From positions 1-26,668 of IMG/VR virus record IMGVR_UViG_3300043409_002494: 26,668 nt of DNA, one strand, 5' to 3'. Positions 15,008 to 22,800 of this stretch are shown here, piece after piece; the first letter of the stretch is position 1, and the number at the start of each line of letters is the position of its first letter. This stretch comes from a virus. The notes beneath the pieces were generated by a model that was not told where the DNA came from, did not search any database, and saw only the letters and a program-made list of their open reading frames with translations. The translations under genes and the position numbers were made by a program.

Positions 15008-16705
15008 ATGGAATTCGTTTATTTAGATCAACAGGACGATCAGGGAAACTATTACATCAACCCCTCAGTACCGGATAAGGATGACTTAAAAAACATTCAG
15101 GCGTGGCGAGTCGCTGTAATGCAAGGGGACGACGGTAAGACCTATCAGATTCGAGGCTATTCAGGCTGGTATTTTCAAGCGTCCTCAAGCACCTCTGATG
15201 TCGAAGTGAACTCAACCCCAAACGGCGAAGACAACTACTTTGAGGGGCGAAACAAGTGGCACAACTTTACAAAATGGTGGGCAAACAAGCCAAAGGATGA
15301 TCCATGGTATGCTGATCCTGAGTTTTCGCCCAACCTGAAATATTACGGTCTTGAGCATCTATTCCTAGGGCTGGCAGAGTTCGGTGGGCATAATTTCACT
15401 GGAAAAGGCGTAAATCCCGAAAATCCCTCGTTAGGATCTATTTCGAGATATCCTGGGCCTATTCGCATGAGCCATCTTTATGGTCCACATGCACAGTATC
15501 AAACCAACAATATTTATCATACATTGAAGTTTGAGTATTCTGGTAAATGCTCCGCTAGACTAACTGGTAAAGCTCCTACTATCGAGAACTGGGGCAACCT
15601 TGGCTCGATTCTTGACGGAAACGGGAAGACAAAATTCGCCGCAGGGTCAGACACGCTTCTGATAATCGACGGGCAAAGAGGAATAAGGATCAGGGTAAAC
15701 GGCTGGCACGCTCACTTCGGGGACCACATACAGGCGAATTCGGCAAGCAATAACGCAGCGGCAGCAACAGCTAGCCTTTTAGCTTGGCAACTCCCAGGGT
15801 CGCTGTACTCGGTGAACTTAGAGACAGGGGCGATCAACCCAGTAGGAGGCTTTTCAATACGGGCGTTTCACCACTGGTGGATCTGGCAATGGTGTGAAAA
15901 GAACCCGGAGAAAAAGCTGGATCGTTACAACATCTACGCAAGGGCGCAACTGTTCAATCACACGCCTGTCGCACCAGGTGCTGTACCAGTCACCGAATTT
16001 TCTGATCCATACAAAGTCATTAAGGATTCCTCGCACCTGATAATACCTGACGACATTTGTTTCGCAAAAGCGAGGGTCGATAAAACGATTCATGAGCAAG
16101 CCAGACCGCCGTGGATACCTGAACCAACTTACGCCGAGTCGGTCGCCATTGATTTCAGCTTTAAGTACGATTCGTCGAAATGGAGGTATGTCGTCATAGA
16201 CCTGTTCAGTGATGGCACGCACATAGGCTCATGCACGTTAAAGGTTACGCAAGAAGGAGAGAGGGTTTACGTGCTGCCACAGCCCCGCTGGAAACAATTT
16301 ACGGGTGGATACGAAGGAGAAGATGCGGAAGAGCGTGGCCTGCCTGGGCTTGACGAGAATCAGGCGTTTATGATCTGTCTTCCATTTGGTCAAAGAGAAA
16401 AATCAATCCTACCAACATGCGGAGTCCTTGTCACGAAGAAGGGTTCTGTGGGCAAGCCTTACACTTTTGTTCCGTGGTCTCGCGACAACCCTTACGTCAA
16501 AGGCATGCCAATGGGTGGCCCAGCTGTCGAAGGAGTTACTGTGGAGTGGGGCGACGGTAGTGCTGACGCATGCTTACTCGAAACCCCCATAGATCATCAG
16601 TACGACACAGCAGGGGTTTATACGGTCATCGTTAAGGTTCGTTACAAGGCTAGCGATGGACGACAAACAGACGTATCTAAGACCTATATCACTGTGGAGG
16701 CTTAA
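15008..16705 (+). CDS. tail tip / receptor-interaction protein with C-terminal PKD domain
   Basis: A 565-residue protein. The long N-terminal part is rich in Trp, Tyr and aromatic loops with no family I recognise. The last 70 residues or so form a PKD-type Ig-like domain: VEWGDGSADA, then DHQYDTAGVYTVIVKVRY, with the hallmark W-G-D-G-S and H-x-Y-x-x-x-G-x-Y-x-V. PKD domains in phage tail proteins usually bind surface polymers or act as spacers, so a role in host recognition is likely. The start at ATG 15008 has GGTGGG 4 bases before it, a modest SD; the upstream gene reads up to this point in one or another frame, so the start is not certain. Confidence 0.7.
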   Translation: MEFVYLDQQDDQGNYYINPSVPDKDDLKNIQAWRVAVMQGDDGKTYQIRGYSGWYFQASSSTSDVEVNSTPNGEDNYFEGRNKWHNFTKWWANKPKDDPWYADPEFSPNLKYYGLEHLFLGLAEFGGHNFTGKGVNPENPSLGSISRYPGPIRMSHLYGPHAQYQTNNIYHTLKFEYSGKCSARLTGKAPTIENWGNLGSILDGNGKTKFAAGSDTLLIIDGQRGIRIRVNGWHAHFGDHIQANSASNNAAAATASLLAWQLPGSLYSVNLETGAINPVGGFSIRAFHHWWIWQWCEKNPEKKLDRYNIYARAQLFNHTPVAPGAVPVTEFSDPYKVIKDSSHLIIPDDICFAKARVDKTIHEQARPPWIPEPTYAESVAIDFSFKYDSSKWRYVVIDLFSDGTHIGSCTLKVTQEGERVYVLPQPRWKQFTGGYEGEDAEERGLPGLDENQAFMICLPFGQREKSILPTCGVLVTKKGSVGKPYTFVPWSRDNPYVKGMPMGGPAVEGVTVEWGDGSADACLLETPIDHQYDTAGVYTVIVKVRYKASDGRQTDVSKTYITVEA

Positions 16706-16710
16706 CCATA

Positions 16711-17055
16711 ATGGCTCACACATGCTCATGTACAGAACCAGGCAATTGCAATTTCTTCAAACGAGAGATGAGCGATACCGAATTCGATATCTGCCGAAAC
16801 TGCTTCAACAACCAATCGCGAGCCTCGATTGTATCTCAGTGGTATAAAGAAAGGGGCAGAAAATTAGGAATCCTTAACGGTTGTGCCTTGAAAGGCGATC
16901 CTGTGCTGGATGAGTTTGGTAATCAAAAGGTTCGCAGGACATGCGGTTGCAGTGGGCAAAAACCCCAGATCCCTTTATTTGAATGCCATCATCCACAGCC
17001 CAGAACAGCTGAAGAAGACTGCGAAAAGAGGTGTATTGACTACACAAGTTTTTAA
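16711..17055 (+). CDS. Cys-rich hypothetical protein, possible metal binding
   Basis: A 114-residue protein with about 12 Cys: THTCSC-type start (AHTCSCTEPGNC), C-R-N-C at about residue 28-31, then C at 57, C-G-C at about 78-80, and a final C-H-H, C and C pattern. Spacing (C-x-C, C-x-x-C, C-x-C) suggests several zinc sites. The segment QWYKERGRKLGILNGC lies between clusters. It is the last gene of the rightward module, after the tail genes; in other phages this slot may hold a small virion or host-takeover protein. No membrane segment, no known family. Confidence 0.6.
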   Translation: MAHTCSCTEPGNCNFFKREMSDTEFDICRNCFNNQSRASIVSQWYKERGRKLGILNGCALKGDPVLDEFGNQKVRRTCGCSGQKPQIPLFECHHPQPRTAEEDCEKRCIDYTSF

Positions 17056-17075
17056 AAATCGCCCATCCTTTGGGC
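17051..17075 (-). terminator. weak candidate terminator for leftward genes
   Basis: On the minus strand GCCC, loop of seven, GGGC (17075 to 17061) is followed by GATTTTT. The stem is only 4 bp, so this is a weak call. It lies in the 163-base gap 17056-17218 where the two gene blocks converge, which is where a terminator is needed. I see no better hairpin with a T-tract on either strand of the gap. Confidence 0.3.
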
Positions 17076-17218
17076 CACAGAAACTGCTCGCTACTGCCTC
17101 TCAATTGGATCAGTTTTTACTGGGTCATTGCAATTACCTTCGGCTAATCGCTCACCAATAGAACACAGCAATAGCACCGGAAGGACTAGGAAAATCCGGC
17201 GTACAGTTTCCGGCTGTA

Positions 17219-17704
17219 TCAATAACGACTATCAATGACTCCAGAGTTCTTCAGTGATCTCGCATAGATTGCGACACATAAAGCATCTGCTGGGCCATCC
17301 CTAAGTTTCCCCTGGTCGGGCCACCGTTGTTGGCAGTAGATGATTGAGCGAGCCTTGCCCAGTTTCTTGTCCAGCCCCTTGAATACAGCCGATTGCCAGA
17401 CCTGAGGTCTCACAAGGGCAAATGGACTATCCAGAGTGGCAAGAACTGCCTGTAGGCCTCCAAAGCCCATCCCAAACGTGAACATGCTTGTCACGCCTTG
17501 ACCAGGCATTGCACTCACCTTTTCAATCACCGAGAAATCAGGTTCCCACTCTCTGACAAGATTGGCAACAGCATAAAAGTCAATGCTCGAACCTTTCTCG
17601 CCTTTGGTCACAGGCATGGACTGCGTATGCAGGATGTCCCCGAATTCGTTGACCATCGAGATCCCGCCTTTAAGGCCTGGATCAAACCCCATATAAACAG
17701 CCAT
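17219..17704 (-). CDS. RuvC-like Holliday junction resolvase
   Basis: A 161-residue RNase H-fold nuclease. The acidic residues fit the RuvC family: Asp8 in MGFDPGLKGG, Glu61 in SVIEKVSAMPGQG, and the C-terminal DGPADA with Asp136 and Asp140. The middle segment FGMGFGGLQAVL matches the family's G-x-x-x-G-x-L-x-x-x-L helix. RuvC enzymes cut four-way DNA junctions; phage versions resolve branched replication products before packaging. Length is close to that of bacterial RuvC (about 170). The ATG overlaps the preceding stop (TAATG), so it is coupled to the gene at 17704-18030. It is the last gene in the leftward operon. Confidence 0.85.
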   Translation of the reverse strand: MAVYMGFDPGLKGGISMVNEFGDILHTQSMPVTKGEKGSSIDFYAVANLVREWEPDFSVIEKVSAMPGQGVTSMFTFGMGFGGLQAVLATLDSPFALVRPQVWQSAVFKGLDKKLGKARSIIYCQQRWPDQGKLRDGPADALCVAIYARSLKNSGVIDSRY

Positions 17705-18030
17705 TATCGCCCCAGCTTTCTACGTTCGAGAACCACCAGTTCATAGCTCTTTCGCTTGCCCAGAGTGTCCGGCACATCATGCCACCACCACTGGAATGAC
17801 TCCAGATCCGTTTCTGTCTCGCCCTCTTTGACTCCCATCCGAAACAGATGCTCCAGAGCGGAAATCGCACAATGATAAGGCCAACCGACAATTCCATGAT
17901 TCCAGAGGAGCTTGGTCAAATCTGTCGCAGAGAACAACCAAAAAGGCCTTCCATCGGCCAGTCGGTAGTAGTCAGGGCAGTTGTCAATCCTTGGGTTTGG
18001 ACAGGGTCCGTCTTCCGACAAGTTTGCCAT
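17704..18030 (-). CDS. hypothetical protein, possibly DUF3310-like
   Basis: A 108-residue protein. DNCPDYYRLADGRPFW, then LWNHGIVGWPYHCAISALEH, then GETETDLESFQWWWHD follows the pattern D-Y/H-Y ... G-x-x-x-x-x-A-x-x-Y-L-x-R ... K-x-x-x-x-D-L-x-K-A of the phage DUF3310 family (short helical proteins in replication operons, sometimes linked to nucleotide metabolism). I am not certain of the family. Overlaps at both ends with neighbours show tight coupling. The SD is weak (AAAAGAG). Confidence 0.5.
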   Translation of the reverse strand: MANLSEDGPCPNPRIDNCPDYYRLADGRPFWLFSATDLTKLLWNHGIVGWPYHCAISALEHLFRMGVKEGETETDLESFQWWWHDVPDTLGKRKSYELVVLERRKLGR

Positions 18031-18214
18031 TCTCTTTTATCTCGTATCTCTTGAGTGCATGCCCGTCAATATCCCTCTGGATCAGCACCCGATTTGTCAG
18101 GTCGATTTCAACAGAGTGCAGCCTATCAGCCTTGGCGGGTTGCTTTTGCCTGAGTTCCTTGTAAGCCTGAATCTCAAGTCCATCCTTGAACAGTTCAAGG
18201 TGAAAGTTGATCAT
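17984..18214 (-). CDS. 76-residue hypothetical protein
   Basis: A basic, mixed alpha/beta small protein with no family I recognise. It starts in an ATGA overlap with the short gene at 18211-18357 and overlaps the next gene by 47 bases. The segment RLHSVEIDLTNRVLIQRDIDGHALKRYEIKENGKLV looks like a small beta sheet. Its context in the ThyX to RuvC stretch suggests a small phage accessory protein of unknown role. Confidence 0.5.
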   Translation of the reverse strand: MINFHLELFKDGLEIQAYKELRQKQPAKADRLHSVEIDLTNRVLIQRDIDGHALKRYEIKENGKLVGRRTLSKPKD

Positions 18215-18357
18215 TGTATTATTATACTCCTCGACAGGACGTTTATCTCTTTCAGAAGCCTGGTTTCAGCCAGTGGCAACCACCAGTTGAAATTCAAATC
18301 CGGCCTGTCTTCGGAAACTTCACCAATCAGCGATATCAGTCGAATGCATAGATCCAT
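18211..18357 (-). CDS. 48-residue hypothetical protein
   Basis: A short frame starting at ATG 18357, four bases after the thyX stop, with SD AAAGG 8 bases upstream, and ending in an ATGA overlap with the gene at 17984-18214. The product (MDLCIRLISLIGEVSEDRP ... NFNWWLPLAETRLLKEINVL) is helical with a Trp-Trp pair. It fills what would otherwise be a 146-base gap in a gapless operon, which supports it as real. No function can be given. Confidence 0.6.
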   Translation of the reverse strand: MDLCIRLISLIGEVSEDRPDLNFNWWLPLAETRLLKEINVLSRSIIIQ

Positions 18358-18360
18358 GGT

Positions 18361-19158
18361 TCAAACCTTTCTGTGTTCAAATCGCAGAGACTCATACCCA
18401 TCAACATCAATGAATATGTTCATATCTTGAAATACGCTTGTCGCGTAAACGCAAATCTCTCGAGCTATCGTCACAGCCAGTCTTCTGATCTCAAGGTCAG
18501 CATGAATCGAACCCCTCTGCTCGAGGATGTTTCGCCATGCCCTCAGATTCCCCGACATGAAGAGGTGCGTTTCAATCGAGTTTGGCAGAACAGATCTCGC
18601 GGCTTCGCGAGCCTTCTTCCGAATATATGTCAACGCTTCGCGGTCAGCTGTCTCGTCAGGATGATCTTCTTGCCACTTTCGGCTGATCGCAGTGGTGCAA
18701 ATCTTGAGCATCCGGTCATAAGAGGCAGACGCAGCAGTCACTTCCGTTTTAAAGCATTGCTCCGCAACAGCATCCCTAATGATCAAAGGTGGAACAATGT
18801 ACCCCAGATTGTCAGGTTCAACGTACCTTTGAGACAACTGCGAGAACGCTGTACCAGCCCTGTGCCGGATCAACTCATGAGTTAAACTCCGAGATACACC
18901 TGTGATCAATAGACCCACGTAGGAGTGTTCTAGGACGCTTCCATGACCAACCTCGAGGATATGACCAATGTAGCCCCTATTGCCTCCAGGACGAGGGTTT
19001 TTGAACGATTGGTAGCATACTCGGCCAGCAAACTCAGGGATGTGGTCCAAACTGTGTGTATTCTGGGCAGTCATTCCTGAGGCGTAGTCTTTAAGATCGT
19101 AGTCTCGGAAGATCGACACGCTTGCAACTTTTACCTTGGGTTCATATATCAACTGCAT
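18361..19158 (-). CDS. thyX: flavin-dependent thymidylate synthase
   Basis: ThyX makes dTMP from dUMP using FAD, NADPH and methylene-tetrahydrofolate, feeding phage DNA synthesis. The signature RHRAGTAFSQLSQRY is present at about residues 98-112; it has eight residues between RHR and SxRY, one more than the common seven. Other family features include VGHGSVLEH upstream of the signature and a C-terminal NLRAWRNILEQR block with the arginine used in dUMP binding. The start is placed at ATG 19158 (265 residues), with AAGGA 7 bases upstream; an ATG at 19233 would overlap the preceding gene by 85 bases and lacks family similarity in that part. It overlaps the upstream gene by 10 bases. Confidence 0.9.
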   Translation of the reverse strand: MQLIYEPKVKVASVSIFRDYDLKDYASGMTAQNTHSLDHIPEFAGRVCYQSFKNPRPGGNRGYIGHILEVGHGSVLEHSYVGLLITGVSRSLTHELIRHRAGTAFSQLSQRYVEPDNLGYIVPPLIIRDAVAEQCFKTEVTAASASYDRMLKICTTAISRKWQEDHPDETADREALTYIRKKAREAARSVLPNSIETHLFMSGNLRAWRNILEQRGSIHADLEIRRLAVTIAREICVYATSVFQDMNIFIDVDGYESLRFEHRKV

Positions 19159-19403
19159 GAGCATGTCCTTTGAGCTGTTACGTAGGCATGGAATGACCGA
19201 ATTGCTTCTTTTCTCGATGGATGTCCTTCCCACTCCAAGAAGCCAAAGGCTTCATCTTTTACAAAGATCCCATCGACAAGCACATAAACCGTCAAGTAAT
19301 GCAAGTCCTGTTCTTCACGGAAGTAGATCTCGGCCTTGTAAGGCTCATCCACCAGCGTGACTGTTATTCCGTCTATCGTTGACCATCTGTTGGCGTGCTT
19401 CAT
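19149..19403 (-). CDS. hypothetical protein upstream of thyX
   Basis: An 84-residue protein from ATG 19403 with AAGG 7 bases upstream; a start at 19442 would add 13 polar residues and overlap the previous gene by 98 bases. It has a beta-strand pattern (GITVTLVDEPYKAEIYFREE, then LTVYVLVDGIFVKDEAF) and a C-terminal helix. I do not recognise a family. Its stop overlaps the thyX start region, so it is coupled to thyX. Confidence 0.5.
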   Translation of the reverse strand: MKHANRWSTIDGITVTLVDEPYKAEIYFREEQDLHYLTVYVLVDGIFVKDEAFGFLEWEGHPSRKEAIRSFHAYVTAQRTCSCS

Positions 19404-19638
19404 TTCTCTGCCTTGCTCTCCATCCTGGTTCTCTTCCTGCATTTCTTCTCTTCCTTTCTCTCAGTTTCGCACTACGAACGCCGTTGACATGCCCCATATC
19501 CTGCAACTCACAGGGTGGTAAAGGGGCTTCCTGATCCAGCAACTCAGCCGAAGGGCAGAGCATTGTGGCTTTCCTATAAGCCATGACAAACTCCAATCGC
19601 TTGTTCATAGCCTTCAAATAGTTACGGGTGAATTCCAA
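19345..19638 (-). CDS. hypothetical protein with basic C-terminus
   Basis: A 97-residue protein starting at TTG 19638 with AGGA about 6 bases upstream; ATG 19608 is an alternative. The N-terminal half is helical (YLKAMNKRLEFVMAYRKATM), then a Pro- and Cys-containing loop, then a strongly Arg-rich end (RSAKLRERKRRNAGREPGW). It overlaps both neighbours, by 17 bases upstream and about 59 downstream; the Arg-rich tail lies mainly in the downstream overlap, so it may be shaped by the other frame. The tail could bind nucleic acid. Weakest of the three small genes here. Confidence 0.4.
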   Translation of the reverse strand: MEFTRNYLKAMNKRLEFVMAYRKATMLCPSAELLDQEAPLPPCELQDMGHVNGVRSAKLRERKRRNAGREPGWRARQRNEARQQMVNDRRNNSHAGG

Positions 19639-19882
19639 GGTCTTTCCTCATTTTTGCGATCCATCGGGTCACATACCTCCGACTCAGACACTGAACCGCA
19701 GAGCAATCCTTCATGTACACGCAACCGTTCGCAAACTCGCAACAGATCATGAATCTGTCGATATCGATGTCTTGCCTTGAGTCAGGCTCATGCGGGTGAA
19801 CGGTTACAACTTCCACATCAAAGCACCTTGCAATCTCGGTTTGCAGATTATGAATCGTGCTTGGTATGCCACTAATCTTCAT
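19622..19882 (-). CDS. 86-residue Cys-containing hypothetical protein
   Basis: Starts at ATG 19882 inside the 3' end of the helicase gene, with a strong SD (GGGAGG, 6 bases upstream). The sequence has a helical N-terminus, then DIDRFMICCEFANGCVYMKDCSAVQCLSRR with five Cys, and a basic C-terminal helix. The Cys cluster may bind metal. No family recognised. The leader GTACAAGGGAGGA resembles the CsrA-binding consensus, which is worth noting because this operon encodes a CsrA homologue. Confidence 0.5.
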   Translation of the reverse strand: MKISGIPSTIHNLQTEIARCFDVEVVTVHPHEPDSRQDIDIDRFMICCEFANGCVYMKDCSAVQCLSRRYVTRWIAKMRKDLGIHP

Positions 19883-22800
19883 GTTGTCCTCCCTTGTACT
19901 TTTGAATAGCTTCTGATGCTTGCCCGAACTGTAGTCCCCGAGCCTTCTCAGGCTTCATTCCCAACGAAATCAGGTAGTTCAGTTGTTTGATCGAACACAG
20001 CCCTGAATTTCGCCTGTCAATGATCTGGCCGATCAACTGCGAAGCCTGACGTTTGGTCATGTTGTTGACATCTGCCATCCCCGACTTCGCCAGAAAGTCT
20101 TTCTGAGCTGGAGTCGCCAGTTCCCCAAAACGGTTTGCGTTGGTCAGCATGGCCCGAGACATCCCCAGCGAAGCTGCAAGCTCAAATGGGTTAATCTCCA
20201 CTCGCCGATAAGTCATGTCCAGACGAGCCACCGGAACCTTGATCTCCTGCCTCTGTTTCCTTTCTGTCTTGGCTCGCTCGACAGCTTGCCAGAGATCAAC
20301 ACCCTCTTCGACCAACTCCTCGGCACGTTTGGAGTCAACCGTTTCGCAATCTGTCAATGAGCTTGGCCCAATCAGGTCCATGTCCGTTGTGTGCGAAAAA
20401 TCAAGGATCAGGCAGTCCGACTTGCCTTTGCAAAGCCTCGTCCCTCGCCCGACCATCTGGGCATAAGCAATCCGGCTTCGAGTTGGCTTCAGAACCACAC
20501 AGTCTGTAGGCTTGTCGTCAAACCCTTCCGTAAGAATCTGGCAATTGACAAGGATCTTCGTGAGACCGTTTTTATAACGCTGGATTGTGTTGTCGCGGTC
20601 AGGCTTATCGCCGGAAACCCAGTCGCTGGCATGTCCCAGTTGCTTCAAAGCATCAGCCATCGCAATAGAACTACCAACGTCAGGCATGAAGACGATGATC
20701 TTCTTCCGATCCTCAATCTCTTTACTGATCGCGTTTGCTAATAGCTCGATGGCTGGCTGGATCTTACGTCCAAGGTCACCCTGAGCGAAATCGCCATTCT
20801 TACCCGTTGTTTTGCATCCCCTCAGGTCAACCCCCAGAGAACACCGGACAAACTTGACAGGTGACAGAAATGGACCAGCAGGATCATGGATTGCGTCGTA
20901 AAGCGAGTAGCTGTAAACGACATCCTCGAAACGCTTCAGGCTCTGACCGTCAGGTCGATCAATCGTTGCTGTGATTCCTACGAGTTTGGCATCAGAGAAG
21001 TAGTCGTAAACGGACGAATAAGTCTTGTTGGACTCTCCCGCATGATGGCAGTTGTGTACTAATACGCCGTTGGCAAAGTAGTTATTGTTCCCTTCAACCT
21101 CGAGGTTATAAGTAACACCTCCTTTGCACAGTCCTCCGAATGTTCCATCACCTGTTTGTTCGTGAAACGCAACACTTTCCACCCTTGCGAATTCAGACAA
21201 GCCTCTTTTCGCCGATCCTGTTCTTTTCTTGGTATCGAGTTGTGCGATTGACCGTCTATCTCGACCGCTAGCCGAATGTCCTTGCAACCCAAATCTATTT
21301 TGTAATGATTCGGAGTCTTGAAGAGTTGCCGTGATTCCTGCGTTGTTAAGACCGTAATAGGAGTCAGGCCAGTCAGATCCGACAGAGTCTTTTCGGCAAC
21401 CGACATGCCCCTCCCATTCCCCCCTTGCACTGGGGGTTTCCAGCCGATCTCCTTTAGCCTGGCTTTCTGCCTCTCCCGAACCTCCTCCCTCTTCATTGGA
21501 TTGTTGGACTTCATACGACCAGACGCATACTTCCGGTTTGTTGCTGCCATCCTTAGAGAGGAATCGATCCCCTGACATTCTTTTGAGCATGTCGCTCGAT
21601 AACGCCCGTAACCCATTTTCGTCTGTTTCCCGCACACCTTGCATTTGCCATCCATAAACCATGTCTCCTGGAGAAAGATCGCAAGCCTTAACCCATCCCC
21701 GATCTCGGGAAAACAATGGGTGATTCGGCGTGACAGTCATTGCTGAACCGTTTGAGAAACGTACAGTCATTAATTCCGATGGAACTGAAACCAGTTTTTT
21801 CTTAACCGACTTCATTTCAATTTCGCGGCTTGACTCGTTGAATGTAGCGACTAGGTCGCCATTGCAAATTCTTTCAATAGGAATCCCATCCACAAGCGTC
21901 CCAGCGGGAAAACATTCGTCAGTCACAATCAACTGAAAATCGTCTGGCTGATACCGCTTGCATCGCTTGGTCATTGACTGAATGGTTGTGCAAACCACAT
22001 GCGGATCGCCCAGGGCAAACCCGTGATGGGAACCCTGCTCACGACCCACCATCAGTCCGCACAGTTCAAACGTGTCAATCGCCTGTTTTACAAGTTCCGT
22101 TCTGTGGACTGCGAACAAGGCTCGAGAGATAAACCCCTCCTCAATCAGCTGACGAATCAGAATACCTACGGTTACGGTTTTTCCACAGTTATGTGCAACG
22201 ACCCCGTTGGCAATGAAATTGCTTGTCTTGTCTACGCTAACGATGTCATAGGTGTCGATCCAGCCAGCATCCTCAACGGCAAAGACATTGTCTGTTTCAA
22301 CCAGCGTTTTGCCGATGTTCAGGTGATTGCTTTGTTTGCCTTCAAGAGACCAATGCTCCTGATGACTCATAATCGCCAGGTTTTCGCTCCTGTTGTCGGT
22401 ATGGTCTCCGTTGATGTGATGAACTGCGGTTACTGCTGGGTCAAGATAAACCCATGACTTGCCAAGGTCTCCGGTTCTCAAGCATTCAATGTACTTGTCA
22501 AGGGGCATCTCATTCATTTCAGACTCAACCACAAGCCTGTGGTAAGCCACGCGATAAAGCCTTAGAGACTTCCCTCTTCTGTTCGAGACGCATTTCCCAG
22601 CGTACGGGTGATAGTAAAGGTTGTTTACTTGCCTGTATTGCTTCTTAGGCTTCGGCTTTCGGTCGCCGGACTTGCGTTGGCTTGCTTCGACTACGATACT
22701 CTTGCCTGGCGAGTCCTTTGCTTCAATCCATCCGTTCGACGACAAGATCTTATGATCAGGAGTGCATACGAGTTCTCGTCCACTTGCGAATCGGACCCTA

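Larger units (their letters stand above)
21051..21914 (-). mobile_element. intein 2 in the DEAH-box motif, hosting an out-of-frame endonuclease gene
   Basis: Residues 416-703 of the precursor (288 residues). Block A is CFPAGTLVDG, block B MTVTPNHPLFSRDRGW, and the end is VTYNLEVEGNNNYFANGVLVHN before extein Cys704. It splits DE|CHH of helicase motif II. The middle (about 505-655) is rich in Gly, Ser, Glu, Asp and Arg and shows no LAGLIDADG or HNH motif in this frame; that composition is explained because the same DNA encodes an endonuclease in another frame (21059-21655). The splicing residues needed at both ends are present, so splicing should be possible. Confidence 0.9.

Noticed and set aside
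17076-17218. Possible small RNA or attachment site in the convergent gap
   Set aside because: Short inverted repeats (CCGGA/TCCGG) are present but stems are short and nothing matches a known RNA; there is no integrase in the window to support an attachment site.
20215-20741. Plus-strand frames opposite the helicase C-terminal part
   Set aside because: They are antisense to conserved helicase motifs and lack ribosome sites.
21051-21914. Simple frameshift error as the explanation of the nested endonuclease
   Set aside because: The intein frame is intact and open through its C-terminal splicing blocks to the extein, and the nested gene has its own start, SD and stop inside the intein; a single indel would not restore both. 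It is kept as the main alternative to test.
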